Origin: CADEDV01 sp964412375
Lineage (GTDB): Bacteria > Bacteroidota > Bacteroidia > Chitinophagales > Chitinophagaceae
Reading direction: 5' to 3'
Assembly (NCBI GenBank): GCA_964412375.1
Contig: CAYPOD010000007.1
Span: 60,425 to 124,424 of the forward strand
DNA length: 64,000 nt
Below are positions 8,440 through 17,722 of the stretch, one piece after another. The notes below the pieces were generated by a model. The model saw only the letters and a list, made by a program, of their open reading frames with translations. It was not told the origin of the DNA and made no database searches. The translations under genes and the position numbers were made by a program. Position 1 is the first letter of the stretch; each line of letters begins with the position of its first letter.

Positions 8440-9699
8440 ATGGAAACACATAAACAGTTAACAATCGGATTATTCGGATTTGGTGTGGTGGGTGAAGGCC
8501 TGTACAAAGTGTTACAGCAAACTCCTTCCCTGTCTGCCACAATAAAAAAAGTATGCATCAAAAACCCGGAGAAAAAAAGAGAAGCCCCGGCCTCCTTATT
8601 CACCACTGATAAAGTAGAACTGTTATTTGACCCGGAAATAAATGTGATCGTGGAAGTGATTGATGATGCCGATGCGGCATTCCAGATTGTTAGCACTGCT
8701 TTGAAAAATGGTAAAGATGTGGTCAGCGCCAGCAAAAAAATGATCGCCGAACATTTGCCGGCATTATTGCAACTGCAACAGGAAACAGGCCGTTCACTTC
8801 TCTATGAATCTGCCGCCTGTGCTTCCATTCCCGTTATCCGGAATCTTGAAGAATATTACGATAACGATCTCCTGCATGCAATCAAAGCCATCGTTAACGG
8901 CTCTACCAATTATATTCTTACCAAGATGTTTGAAGAAGGGCTTGATTTCAAACAGGCGTTGTTGCAGGCGCAGCAACTGGGGTTTGCCGAAAGCGATCCC
9001 AGGCTGGATGTAGAGGGCTATGATGCCGTCAATAAATGGACCTTCCTGCTCACCCATGCCTATGGCATCATTGAATCTCCCAATGATATTCTGTTCAACG
9101 GCATTCAGAATATCCACTCGGCCGATGCAGTAGTGGCCAAAGCAAGAAACCAGCAGATCAAAATGGTGGCACAGGCTAAAAAACTAAAGAACGGGCAGGT
9201 GGCCGCTTTTGTGTTACCGCAATTTGTGAAACAGGAAGATCATTTATCATTTGTAAAAAATGAATACAACGGTGTGGTGATCGAATCGGGTTTTGCCGAC
9301 AAACAATTCTTTTATGGTAAAGGGGCCGGCAGTTTCCCGACTGCTTCGGCAGTACTAAGTGATATTGCTGCGCTGCGCTATCAATATAAATACGAGTATA
9401 AGAAACTCTATCATCACAAACCACATGAGATCAGTGACGAGATTTTCCTGAAAGTATATATCAGTTTTGATGACCTCGCGGCTGTGCCAAAAGACCGCTT
9501 TGAATGGATCGAAGAATGGTATGCACAGGAAGAAAGAAAATACCTGGTGGGTGTCATCTCTTTTGAAGAACTGAAGAAAAATAACTGGTGGAAAGAAAAT
9601 AATACATCCCTCATCCTCACTCCCGACCCGGTGATCGAAGATGTCGAGATCAGAAAGCTGAAAAAAAAGAGCCTGGAATTGGCCGGGCTGGTATTATAA
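8440..9699 (+). CDS. hom: homoserine dehydrogenase
   Basis: 419 residues. It reduces aspartate semialdehyde to homoserine with NAD(P)H, the shared precursor of methionine and threonine. N-terminal Rossmann motif GLFGFGVVGEG (GxGxxG); the substrate domain carries VNGSTNYILTKM and the catalytic region AESDPRLDVEGYDAVNK. The C-terminal 80 or so residues after the catalytic core look like an ACT-type regulatory domain, but this is weak. No aspartokinase domain is fused. The start at 8440 (METHKQ) lies four bases after metX. Placing it under the SAM riboswitch means that homoserine supply would be cut by SAM together with metX and metY. Confidence 0.93.
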   Translation: METHKQLTIGLFGFGVVGEGLYKVLQQTPSLSATIKKVCIKNPEKKREAPASLFTTDKVELLFDPEINVIVEVIDDADAAFQIVSTALKNGKDVVSASKKMIAEHLPALLQLQQETGRSLLYESAACASIPVIRNLEEYYDNDLLHAIKAIVNGSTNYILTKMFEEGLDFKQALLQAQQLGFAESDPRLDVEGYDAVNKWTFLLTHAYGIIESPNDILFNGIQNIHSADAVVAKARNQQIKMVAQAKKLKNGQVAAFVLPQFVKQEDHLSFVKNEYNGVVIESGFADKQFFYGKGAGSFPTASAVLSDIAALRYQYKYEYKKLYHHKPHEISDEIFLKVYISFDDLAAVPKDRFEWIEEWYAQEERKYLVGVISFEELKKNNWWKENNTSLILTPDPVIEDVEIRKLKKKSLELAGLVL

Positions 9700-9709
9700 A
9701 TGAAAGGAG

Positions 9710-9796
9710 ATAGTGAATAGATAATAGTGTTGCAGTGGGGTGCCGGATTTTCCAAACATAGGCCTCATTGCCAATTACCTATTGTCTATTCACTAT
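9710..9796. repeat. long inverted repeat, 18-bp arms
   Basis: Left arm 9710-9727 (ATAGTGAATAGATAATAG) is complementary to right arm 9779-9796, with one T-G pair. The arms enclose 51 bases. It lies between the hom stop (9699) and the next start (9836). As RNA it forms a long stem, but with no T tail. It may end the methionine transcript, or be a small repeat element. Confidence 0.6.
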
Positions 9797-9809
9797 TCAA
9801 CTAACTCCC

Positions 9810-9817
9810 TACCTTTG
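9810..9817 (+). promoter_or_regulatory. -7 element of Bacteroidota promoter
   Basis: TACCTTTG is an exact match to TAnnTTTG, 18 bases before the ATG at 9836. The upstream TTTG element is poor (TATT at the right distance, inside the inverted repeat arm). It is probably the promoter of the glycosyltransferase gene. Confidence 0.4.
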
Positions 9818-9835
9818 CCGCATATTTCTACTACC

Positions 9836-10804
9836 ATGCGGGAATTATCTGTCGTTATTACGGTGATGAACGAGGAGGAAAACATCAAACCTCTTCTCGA
9901 AGCTGTTCGTTCGGCGCTTAACGGAATTGACTATGAAGTCATATTGGTGGATGATGGTTCAACTGATAAAACCAGGCAGCAAATATTGGAACATGCAGAT
10001 GACCGGACTGTGATGGTGGAGCTACGCAAAAACTATGGCCAAAGCACCGCCATGACGGCCGGCATTGATCACTCCCGAGGCCGCTTTGTAGCTCTGCTTG
10101 ACGGTGATTTGCAAAATGACCCCACTGATATTCCGGGTATGCTGGAATTATTGAAAAAAGACGACTGGGATGTGGTAGCCGGCAACCGCAAAAACCGGAA
10201 AGATGGCTTTATCCTCCGCAAAATTCCCAGCCGCATAGCCAATGCACTCATTCGCCGGATGACGGGGGTTTATATCAAAGATTACGGCTGCACACTGAAA
10301 GTATTTAAAAGAGAAATTGCAGAAGAGCTCGGATTATATGGCGAACTGCACCGTTTCATTCCTGTGCTGGCCAAACTACAGGGAGCAAGGATCACACAGG
10401 TGGACGTAAAGCATCATGCCCGCATCCATGGAAAAAGTAAATACGGTATCAACCGCACTTTTAAAGTGATGAGCGACCTGGTGCTGATGGTGTTCATGCG
10501 GAAGTATATGCAAAAACCGATGCACCTGTTTGGCACACTAGGCTTCATCAGCTTTGGCATTGGTTTACTCATTAATATTTATTTGCTTGTACTCAAGATC
10601 ATGGGTAATGAGATCGGGGGTAAACCTTTGCTTATACTCGGTTTGATCCTTTTATTGGGAGGCATCCAACTTATCACTATCGGCATTGTGGCCGATATTG
10701 GGGTCCGCACTTATTTTGAATCGCAGAATAAGAAAACATATAATGTCAGGAAAGTCTTTCACGCAAAAAGAGAAGTGACGCCTAAACAGGATGTGCTGCT
10801 TTGA
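9836..10804 (+). CDS. family 2 glycosyltransferase, polyprenyl-phosphate type (GtrB/ArnC-like)
   Basis: 322 residues from MRELSVVITVMNEEEN. The GT-A fold motifs are clear: VDDGSTDKT near residue 40 and the metal-binding DGDLQNDP near residue 89. The C terminus has two predicted membrane helices (about residues 230-300), as in DPM1/GtrB/ArnC enzymes that move a sugar onto undecaprenyl phosphate at the inner membrane face. The earlier in-frame ATG at 9740 lies inside the inverted repeat and is rejected. It is the first gene of the polysaccharide locus and is followed four bases later by the convergent epimerase gene. The sugar donor cannot be told from sequence. Confidence 0.88.
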   Translation: MRELSVVITVMNEEENIKPLLEAVRSALNGIDYEVILVDDGSTDKTRQQILEHADDRTVMVELRKNYGQSTAMTAGIDHSRGRFVALLDGDLQNDPTDIPGMLELLKKDDWDVVAGNRKNRKDGFILRKIPSRIANALIRRMTGVYIKDYGCTLKVFKREIAEELGLYGELHRFIPVLAKLQGARITQVDVKHHARIHGKSKYGINRTFKVMSDLVLMVFMRKYMQKPMHLFGTLGFISFGIGLLINIYLLVLKIMGNEIGGKPLLILGLILLLGGIQLITIGIVADIGVRTYFESQNKKTYNVRKVFHAKREVTPKQDVLL

Positions 10805-10807
10805 TAG

Positions 10808-11779
10808 CTACAACAGCATTTCTTCATTTTCCCTGAACCATTGATAAAACTTTTTTAACCCGTCTTTTAATTGTGTTTGGGGGTTATAACCCAGCAATTG
10901 TTTGGCCTTTGTAATAGCGGCAAAAGTTTTGGGCACATCTCCTGGCTGGTCAGGCTCATGGTTAATGATGGCTTTTTTACCCGTCACTTCTTCAATAGCA
11001 GCAATCAGCTCTTTAAGCGTTATGGTGTAATTATTGCCCAGGTTGATGATCTCAAAATTGCTTTTATCATAATGAATGGCTCCGACAATGCCCTGCACGG
11101 TATCTTCGACAAACGTATAATCACGGCTGGTGCTGCCATCGCCATACATCGTAATAGGCCTTTCTTTGATGATCGCTTTTGTGAATTTATGGATGGCAAG
11201 ATCTGGTCTTTGCCCCGGGCCGTATACAGTGAAAAAACGTAATGCTAAAAAGCGAATATCAAATAATTTACTGTAAACATGACCCATCATTTCACCGGCC
11301 AGCTTGGTAGCGGCATACGGACTGATAGGCATAAGCTGTTCATCTTCCTTCCAGGGAAAGTGGTCATTCACTCCATACACACTGCTGCTGGAAGCAAATA
11401 CAAATTGCCGTATATTTTTTTCTTTGGCAAAATCAAGCATATTCTGCAACCCGACAACATTGGCTTGTTGATAAGCCAACGGATTTTGAATACTGGGCCT
11501 CACCCCTGCCTTTGCGGCAAGATGAATGATTGCATCAACCTGATCAGTAATCATTGCAGCCAGTTCCTTACCAGAAGTAAAAGCCAGGTCGGCCTCAATC
11601 AGGCGAAACCTTTCACCACTACGAAACTTCTGTAAATTAAATTCTTTGATGTCCCTTGAATAAAAAGGATCAAAATTGTCTATACAGGTAACTTTTGTTG
11701 CCGGCTCTTCTGTCAAAACCCGCCGGATCAGGTTACTGCCTATAAAACCGGCCCCGCCGGTGATGAGATAGTGTTTCAT
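10808..11779 (-). CDS. NAD-dependent epimerase, UDP-glucuronate 4-epimerase-like
   Basis: 323 residues, extended short-chain dehydrogenase fold. MKHYLITGGAGFIGSN holds the NAD-binding GxxGxxG at residues 8-14; the catalytic pair is Tyr155/Lys159 in SPYAATK, with SSSSVYG before it. The run AGVRPSIQNPLAY resembles UDP-glucuronate 4-epimerases (LpsL/Cap1J type), so UDP-galacturonate supply for the polysaccharide is likely, though other nucleotide sugars are possible. The ATG at 11779 starts the family N terminus; the frame extension to 11917 is not convincing. It is transcribed against its neighbours, with 149 bases to the divergent glycosyltransferase at 11929. Confidence 0.85.
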   Translation of the reverse strand: MKHYLITGGAGFIGSNLIRRVLTEEPATKVTCIDNFDPFYSRDIKEFNLQKFRSGERFRLIEADLAFTSGKELAAMITDQVDAIIHLAAKAGVRPSIQNPLAYQQANVVGLQNMLDFAKEKNIRQFVFASSSSVYGVNDHFPWKEDEQLMPISPYAATKLAGEMMGHVYSKLFDIRFLALRFFTVYGPGQRPDLAIHKFTKAIIKERPITMYGDGSTSRDYTFVEDTVQGIVGAIHYDKSNFEIINLGNNYTITLKELIAAIEEVTGKKAIINHEPDQPGDVPKTFAAITKAKQLLGYNPQTQLKDGLKKFYQWFRENEEMLL

Positions 11780-11928
11780 GAAAAAAGATACTTCTGCAAT
11801 ATAGTTAATAATGTCTTTTTCTGTTGCTGTCAATGAAGGGCAACTTCTTAATTCAGAGGCTTCCAAATTGATTTTTTTGCCGATTTGGATATTATCTGCA
11901 TTTAAAAAAAACAACAAGGAATATTGCT

Positions 11929-13017
11929 ATGCGAATAGCTTTTATTGCAAGGTCAACTTTGTTCGATGTGCCGGGAGGTGATACAATCCAGGTAATGCAA
12001 ACCGCCAGTCATCTTGAAAAACTCGGAGTAGTTGTTGATATACTGAAATCAACTAATCCTATAACCTATGAATCATATGACCTCCTGCATTTCTTTAATA
12101 TCACCCGGCCAGCAGATATTCTCTATCATACAAGGAGAACTAATAAACCCTTTGCCCTTTCTCCTATTCTTGTTGACTACAACGAATATGACCGGAATCA
12201 TCGTCGAGGATTGTCGGGGTTTTTCCTCAGACTGGCTCCCCCCGGAATGAACGAATATATTAAAACGGTTGCCCGCTGGCTAAAAGGGTCAGATATGTTG
12301 CAAAGCAAAGACTACCTGTGGAAAGGCCAACGAAAAAGTATGCAAGAAGTCCTGGAAAAAACCGCTGTTTTGCTTCCCAATTCAGAAGGAGAATACAATA
12401 CGTTAAACCGTATACACGGAAATCAATTACCCGGCAACGTTATTCCAAACGGAATTGATACAGCAATCTTTCAACCTGCTGGACACGAAAAAAAAGATGA
12501 ACATCTTGTGTTATGTGTTGCAAGAATAGAGGGCCTCAAGAACCAGTTGAACCTGATCAGGGCTATGAATGATACGACTTATACGCTTCTGCTTATCGGT
12601 TTACCGGCGCCAAACCAACAGGAATATTATAAAACATGCAAAAAAATGGCCGCGGATAATATCTTCTTTAGCGGTCACATGACACAGCAGGAACTGGTTT
12701 CTTACTACAGCCGGGCCAAAGTGCATGTATTACCCGCCTGGTTTGAAACCTGCGGCCTTTCATCTCTTGAAGCTGCTGCGATGGGTTGTAATATCGTTAT
12801 TACGGATAAAGGTTATACCCGTGAATATTTTGGTGATGATGCTTTTTATTGCGATCCCGGCAGCCCTGAATCAATTTTTAATGCGGTTGATAAAGCTGCA
12901 AAAGCTCCCGTACGGAAATCATTACAGCAAAAAATTCTTAGCCAATATACCTGGAAAAAAGCAGCGGCTATCACTTATGAAGCTTATCAAAAAATCTTAT
13001 CGCATGAGAAATCTTAA
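11929..13017 (+). CDS. family 4 glycosyltransferase
   Basis: 362 residues, GT-B fold. The N-terminal acceptor half starts MRIAFIARSTLFDVPGGDTIQV, with the glycine-rich loop typical of GT4. The C-terminal half has VARIEGLKNQ (donor domain start, about residue 200) and the end motif SSLEAAAMGCNIV (the E-x7-E region, about 275-290). It is soluble or membrane-associated. The last 14 bases overlap the next gene (start 13004), so the two are co-translated. The sugar is unknown. Confidence 0.88.
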   Translation: MRIAFIARSTLFDVPGGDTIQVMQTASHLEKLGVVVDILKSTNPITYESYDLLHFFNITRPADILYHTRRTNKPFALSPILVDYNEYDRNHRRGLSGFFLRLAPPGMNEYIKTVARWLKGSDMLQSKDYLWKGQRKSMQEVLEKTAVLLPNSEGEYNTLNRIHGNQLPGNVIPNGIDTAIFQPAGHEKKDEHLVLCVARIEGLKNQLNLIRAMNDTTYTLLLIGLPAPNQQEYYKTCKKMAADNIFFSGHMTQQELVSYYSRAKVHVLPAWFETCGLSSLEAAAMGCNIVITDKGYTREYFGDDAFYCDPGSPESIFNAVDKAAKAPVRKSLQQKILSQYTWKKAAAITYEAYQKILSHEKS

Positions 13018-14143
13018 AATCGGTATTCTCGGTACAAGAGGGATCCCCAACCACTACGGAGGATTTGAACAGTTTGCAGAACAATTATCTGTAGAACTCG
13101 TCCGGCGCCAGCATGAAGTATATGTTTATAACTCCAGTCTCCACCCCTTTAAAGAAAAAGAGTGGCAAGGCGTACATATCATCCATTGCCCTGATCCTGA
13201 AAACAGGATTGGCACTGCCGGTCAGTTTATTTATGATCTCCATTGCATCAACGATGCCCGGAAGAGGAATTTTGATGTGTTGCTTCATTTAGGCTACACC
13301 AGTGACTCAGTATGGTACCGGCGCTGGCCCAGGAAAAGAACTGTGAATATCGTAAACATGGATGGTATGGAATGGCAGCGGAGTAAATACCGTAAACCCA
13401 CCCGCTTGTTTTTAAAATGGGCGGAATCCATGGCAGTAAACAATGCCAGTTACCTCGTTGCTGACTCCGTGGTGATACGAAAATACCTTTATGAAAAGTA
13501 TGGAAGAATGCCTGTTTTTATTCCGTATTGTGCCGAAGTTTTTACCAATGCTGATCCTGCTGTTCCTGTCAGTCATCATCTTGTTCCACACTGCTATTAT
13601 TTGCTGCTTTCCCGCATGGAACCTGAAAACAATATCGAAATGGTGATACAGGGCTACCTGCAGGCCGTTCATGATTTTCCTTTATTCATTATCGGCAATA
13701 TCACCAACAGCTACGGCCGGTACATCACTTCAAAATATAAGCATCCTTCTATTCGCTTTTCGGATGCGATCTACGACCAGGCTGAAGTTGATAATCTTCG
13801 TTACCATTCAGCTCTCTATTTTCATGGACATTCCGCCGGTGGCACCAATCCATCCTTGCTGGAGGCAATGGCCTGCGGATGCCGCATTGCTGCCCATGAC
13901 AATCCATTTAATAAAGCTGTGCTGGGCAATGAAGCACATTACTTCAACAGCGCTGACCAGGTCAGCAACATCATTCTGTCTGCGCCAAACGATTTATTGG
14001 TTCATCAATGGAAAAAACAGAACATTTACCGTATCAGGGAGATATATAACAAAGAAAAGATCATTGATGCCTATGAATTTTTAATGATGCAGGCATGCGG
14101 CATTGAACGAAAAGTCATACAACGTTCTGTAGCTTTGGCCTGA
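13004..14143 (+). CDS. DUF1972-type glycosyltransferase (rhamnosyltransferase-like)
   Basis: 379 residues from MRNLKIGILGTRGIPNHYGGFEQ. The TRGIPxxYGGFE motif defines the DUF1972 N-terminal domain found in Cps2T-like rhamnosyltransferases of polysaccharide loci. The C-terminal half is a GT4 donor domain with SRMEPENNIE and GGTNPSLLEAMACGCRI. The open frame begins much earlier (12725) but that part overlaps the preceding gene in another frame; the ATG at 13004 gives the family start. Rhamnose as donor is by family analogy only. It converges on the membrane protein gene that ends at 14166. Confidence 0.87.
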   Translation: MRNLKIGILGTRGIPNHYGGFEQFAEQLSVELVRRQHEVYVYNSSLHPFKEKEWQGVHIIHCPDPENRIGTAGQFIYDLHCINDARKRNFDVLLHLGYTSDSVWYRRWPRKRTVNIVNMDGMEWQRSKYRKPTRLFLKWAESMAVNNASYLVADSVVIRKYLYEKYGRMPVFIPYCAEVFTNADPAVPVSHHLVPHCYYLLLSRMEPENNIEMVIQGYLQAVHDFPLFIIGNITNSYGRYITSKYKHPSIRFSDAIYDQAEVDNLRYHSALYFHGHSAGGTNPSLLEAMACGCRIAAHDNPFNKAVLGNEAHYFNSADQVSNIILSAPNDLLVHQWKKQNIYRIREIYNKEKIIDAYEFLMMQACGIERKVIQRSVALA

Positions 14144-14165
14144 TTGGTTAGAAGTTGTTATACTT

Positions 14166-15392
14166 TCAGGCCCCTTTTATCTCCAATGAATGAGACTGCC
14201 TGCTGTACTGCCTGTCAAACTGGGGGAAAACATTCGTAAATGCCAGTATCCAGATCATGTACTCAGCGAGGTTGGTCAAAAAGCTCCCCGTGAACTGGTA
14301 AATAAATATGAATACAAAAAGCATAAGCCGGTAATAATTGGTCCATGGCTTGGTCACAAAGAAAAGCAACATCTCTAAAAATAATTTTGTACAAAGCCCC
14401 ACCCAACCAAAAACGGCCAGCGTTTCGGCCAATGCATTGGGAATTGTAGCTACAAAATCTTTTGTATAGAGATAATAGCCATGGACAATATCGTGTCCCA
14501 CCAGTTTTACATGCCCTACGCCTATTCCCCACCACTCATTCTTTTCATCCAGCATTTGTCTCGCCAGATAAAAAGAATCGGCCGTTCTTCCTTTGGCAGA
14601 TGAATCATCTCCGGAGACAACATTCAGCAAACGGGTAAAAAGAGGATTGTGCCTGAAATAGATAACAAGAATGGTCAGGACAGTAAAAAAAAGTATCCCT
14701 GCATTAATAAACATATTCACAATCCTTCTTTTCACCAGCAACTGCCGGGAATGGAACAAAGTCACAACTATGCCGGCAATGATCGCAGCGCTGATCACCC
14801 CCAGGGAAAAAGAAAGTATGAAAGGAAGAAAAAGCATGGGCAATAACCAGTGATTTTTGATCCGGTTTTTCATAAACACATATTGCAACAGGAAGAAAAA
14901 GAAAACAGGTATGAACAATGTGGCATAATAGGAGGCCTCATACGTAAAAAGTTTAAACCTCCGGAAATCCCTCACTCCTCTTGTTAGTTCCTGCTCAATC
15001 CAGAAAATATGATCCCACGGTGTAAAATAAAAAATGATACCGGCCAGGCAGAAGAAAAAGTTGACAACAAGTATTGTCCTAAATATTTTTTCAACATCAT
15101 TACATGAAATAAAGAAAGTGTAAAAAGCCTGGCAGGCGATATAAACCATGATAATGTTGAGCATTGAAACAATATAGGTTTTCAGCTCAACGCCGGAAAC
15201 AGCAATATGCATGACCATAAAGGGCAGCATTATGATCAGGAAAGGAAGCAGCACTTCCTTTTTCCGATGAATGATTACCCACAAATAAAAAAAAGGAGCC
15301 AGCACTGCCATCCACGTAAGCCCAAATGGCAACGCTACCGTATTAAAAAAGAAATAGATCAGTGCAAAGGGAAGAAAGCGGTTTACCTGCAT
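14166..15392 (-). CDS. O-antigen polymerase/ligase-like membrane protein
   Basis: 408 residues, almost wholly hydrophobic with roughly ten to twelve membrane helices. A large loop lies around residues 240-310 (ending KRTADSFYLARQM / GIGVGHVKLVGHD). The TADSFYLAR...WWGIGVGH pattern is like the periplasmic loop of Wzy/WaaL proteins. It would polymerise or ligate repeat units at the periplasmic face. It pairs with the flippase gene upstream on the same strand, about 60 bases away. A second protein of this class is at 17723, so one may be polymerase and one ligase. Confidence 0.72.
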   Translation of the reverse strand: MQVNRFLPFALIYFFFNTVALPFGLTWMAVLAPFFYLWVIIHRKKEVLLPFLIIMLPFMVMHIAVSGVELKTYIVSMLNIIMVYIACQAFYTFFISCNDVEKIFRTILVVNFFFCLAGIIFYFTPWDHIFWIEQELTRGVRDFRRFKLFTYEASYYATLFIPVFFFFLLQYVFMKNRIKNHWLLPMLFLPFILSFSLGVISAAIIAGIVVTLFHSRQLLVKRRIVNMFINAGILFFTVLTILVIYFRHNPLFTRLLNVVSGDDSSAKGRTADSFYLARQMLDEKNEWWGIGVGHVKLVGHDIVHGYYLYTKDFVATIPNALAETLAVFGWVGLCTKLFLEMLLFFVTKPWTNYYRLMLFVFIFIYQFTGSFLTNLAEYMIWILAFTNVFPQFDRQYSRQSHSLEIKGA

Positions 15393-15454
15393 GATAGCTG
15401 TTTACTCCGCTATATTTATCGTAAACAAGCTGTCAATCGTGGCCTTATTGCTCA

Positions 15455-16708
15455 CTATTTTTTATCCTTCCGGCCATACAGGTAAAGAATATCCCTGTAA
15501 AGCAGCAGCACAATTATAACTTCAGTAAGGATCACTGAAAAAACAGTACCCATGCCGAAAAAAACCGGTGCCAGGGAAAAATTGGCAACTATATTGATAA
15601 GCGTTCCTATGGTAAACACCCGGAGATAATTCTTTTTATGATCTCCTGCCAGTAACAACAGGTTGGCAGGAATACCCAAACAAACAATAATCAGTGCAAG
15701 ACATAGCATGCGAAGCAGCAAAACACTGTTGCCGTCGGTTTGCCCCATAAAGAAATGAATGATGCGGGGTGAAAGTATAGCAACCACCGTTGCTCCTGAA
15801 GCAGTTATTCCCAGGAAAGGAAGAAATATCTGGCGAAAGAATTTTTTTACCGGGCTGATCCCTTCCTGCAACAACAGGCAAATTCTCGGATATGCCGCCT
15901 GCGAAAAAACATCCAGCATTAATTTCATGGCGAAGTAGATCCTTTCTGCAATACTGTAATAACCCACTACAAGATCATTACTGAAGAGACGAAGAATAAA
16001 AATGCCTATGTATTGAATGCTGGTTTGAGAAAGATTGGTAAGGGTTACCGGCCAGCCTTCTTTCAACTCGTAGAGAATGGCCTTCATTGAAGGCATAGAA
16101 AAAGAAAGTTTATATTTCTTTACAGCAAAAAAAATGCTGGCCAATCCTGCTATGCAATTACCCAGGCCCATAAAGAAGATATAGAGACTTATATCATTTT
16201 TGTCTTTAAGAAACAATAACACCATCGCTACGAAAACCAGGCGGGAAAAGAAAGAAGCAACCGCCATATACTGCATCTTCTCAAGCCCCTGGAAAAACCA
16301 GTTCACCAGCAATGACTGGCCAATGACAAACGAAAACGCAAGCAGGTACACTTCGTAATGCAGCCTGAACAAAGGGATTATCGCAACAAGAACCAGGAGC
16401 AGCAAAAAAAGAAGTACAGTGATAAAAAGTTTGGAGGCAAGTACGGTAAAAAAAATACCGGATATCCGTTCAGGGTCGTTTTTGTACAGGGCAACATCAC
16501 GGATAGCCGTCCGGTTAAACCCATAATCGGCCGTAACAGACATATAAAACATGAGCACCTGTGCCACTGCAATGATACCAAACCCATCTGCCCCGATGAT
16601 ACGAATAACATAGGGAATCACCACTAACGACAGCAGGAATCCGGCTACCTGGATGATGCCAAGGGAAGAAAAGTTAAACAGCAGCGTATAATGCCGGCGG
16701 TCAGACAT
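15455..16708 (-). CDS. Wzx-type polysaccharide flippase
   Basis: 417 residues from the ATG at 16708 (MSDRRHYTLLFNFSSLG). About twelve membrane helices. The N-terminal half carries the MATE/polysaccharide-synthase family signature (VIPYVIRIIGADGFG and QVLMFYMSVTADYGF). It would move undecaprenyl-linked oligosaccharide across the inner membrane. The frame runs on to 16825 but that stretch is not hydrophobic in the family way and overlaps the promoter region shared with the divergent wzz-like gene (148 bases between starts). Confidence 0.88.
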   Translation of the reverse strand: MSDRRHYTLLFNFSSLGIIQVAGFLLSLVVIPYVIRIIGADGFGIIAVAQVLMFYMSVTADYGFNRTAIRDVALYKNDPERISGIFFTVLASKLFITVLLFLLLLVLVAIIPLFRLHYEVYLLAFSFVIGQSLLVNWFFQGLEKMQYMAVASFFSRLVFVAMVLLFLKDKNDISLYIFFMGLGNCIAGLASIFFAVKKYKLSFSMPSMKAILYELKEGWPVTLTNLSQTSIQYIGIFILRLFSNDLVVGYYSIAERIYFAMKLMLDVFSQAAYPRICLLLQEGISPVKKFFRQIFLPFLGITASGATVVAILSPRIIHFFMGQTDGNSVLLLRMLCLALIIVCLGIPANLLLLAGDHKKNYLRVFTIGTLINIVANFSLAPVFFGMGTVFSVILTEVIIVLLLYRDILYLYGRKDKK

Positions 16709-16856
16709 GCGTAAACGAAGATAAACCTGCCCCGGCAACAAACAAGGTCTTTTGCAATAAGCAACCGGCAGCCCTTCTGCTGCGATATAACTGAAACACT
16801 TTGTGTCAGGGATTGCTGTGCCCATCCGGAATAAATTATCTCTTCAAGAAAAACAG

Positions 16857-17720
16857 ATGAATACAACTGCTGACCGTTTAAACCAGCCTTCTGACGATAT
16901 AGACCTGCTGTTGCTGGCCGAAAGAACCCTACTTTTCTTTCGCAGATATAAATGGCTTTATCTCTCTGCTGTTCTCATCGGTATTCTTCTTGGGTTTCTG
17001 ACCTGGCGAAGTATGCCCAAAGTTTACAAATCAAGACTTATTCTTCATTCTTTCACACTCAGCAACCTCGATTATATCCATGTAATAAACAACTGGAACA
17101 GCCTGCTCAAAAGCGGGGAACATGAATTGCTTTCCCAATCGTTGGGAATGACAACAAGCAGCCTTGGTAAAGTGAAACAAGTAAAGGGGACAGAAATTCA
17201 AAAAGTTTTCACGCCTAATAATCCCAACGGGTTCTATGTTGATGTTTTTGTGACCAACAACAATGTGCTGAAAGAATTGCAAGCCGGGATCCTTACAGGG
17301 CTTGAGAATGTAGAATATATCAAAAAACAGTTGGCAATAAAAAAAGAGAACCTGGGCTTGCTGATCAGCGAGGTTTCAAAAGAGATAAGGAAGCTTGATT
17401 CCACAAAAACCAGGATAGAATCACTGCTTGCCGGTAATGGCAACAGGAGTACTTCACTTATTGTAGATATATCCGGGCTGAACAAACAACGTATTGAACT
17501 CAATGAAAAATTATTATACTACCAGCAAGACCTCCGCATGGCCAGCGCTGTGCAGGTGCTGCAGGGTTTCAGTCATTTTAATAAACCAGCCGGCCCCAAT
17601 CTTGTAGTCTGGCTGGGCTTAGGCTTTATAGGAGGTATGGCTATCGCTTTCATGTTATCATTTCTGCTTCACCTGAGAAAAAGATTAAAAAACAGGTTAT
17701 CTGTGCCGGACCGCCATTAG
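16857..17720 (+). CDS. Wzz-type chain-length determinant
   Basis: 287 residues. It has two membrane helices (about residues 36-56, YLSAVLIGILLGFLTW; and about 250-272, LVVWLGLGFIGGMAIAFML) around a periplasmic, helical, charged segment (coiled-coil-like at about 140-230). This is the polysaccharide co-polymerase layout. There is no tyrosine-kinase domain. It would set the chain length made by the polymerase. Its start ATG at 16857 is 148 bases from the divergent flippase start. The O-antigen ligase-like gene follows two bases after its stop. Confidence 0.8.
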   Translation: MNTTADRLNQPSDDIDLLLLAERTLLFFRRYKWLYLSAVLIGILLGFLTWRSMPKVYKSRLILHSFTLSNLDYIHVINNWNSLLKSGEHELLSQSLGMTTSSLGKVKQVKGTEIQKVFTPNNPNGFYVDVFVTNNNVLKELQAGILTGLENVEYIKKQLAIKKENLGLLISEVSKEIRKLDSTKTRIESLLAGNGNRSTSLIVDISGLNKQRIELNEKLLYYQQDLRMASAVQVLQGFSHFNKPAGPNLVVWLGLGFIGGMAIAFMLSFLLHLRKRLKNRLSVPDRH

Positions 17721-17722
17721 AA

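Noticed and set aside
12725..13003. N-terminal extension of the DUF1972 glycosyltransferase
   Set aside because: The 93 codons overlap the previous glycosyltransferase in another frame and lack similarity to any domain; the family start is at 13004.
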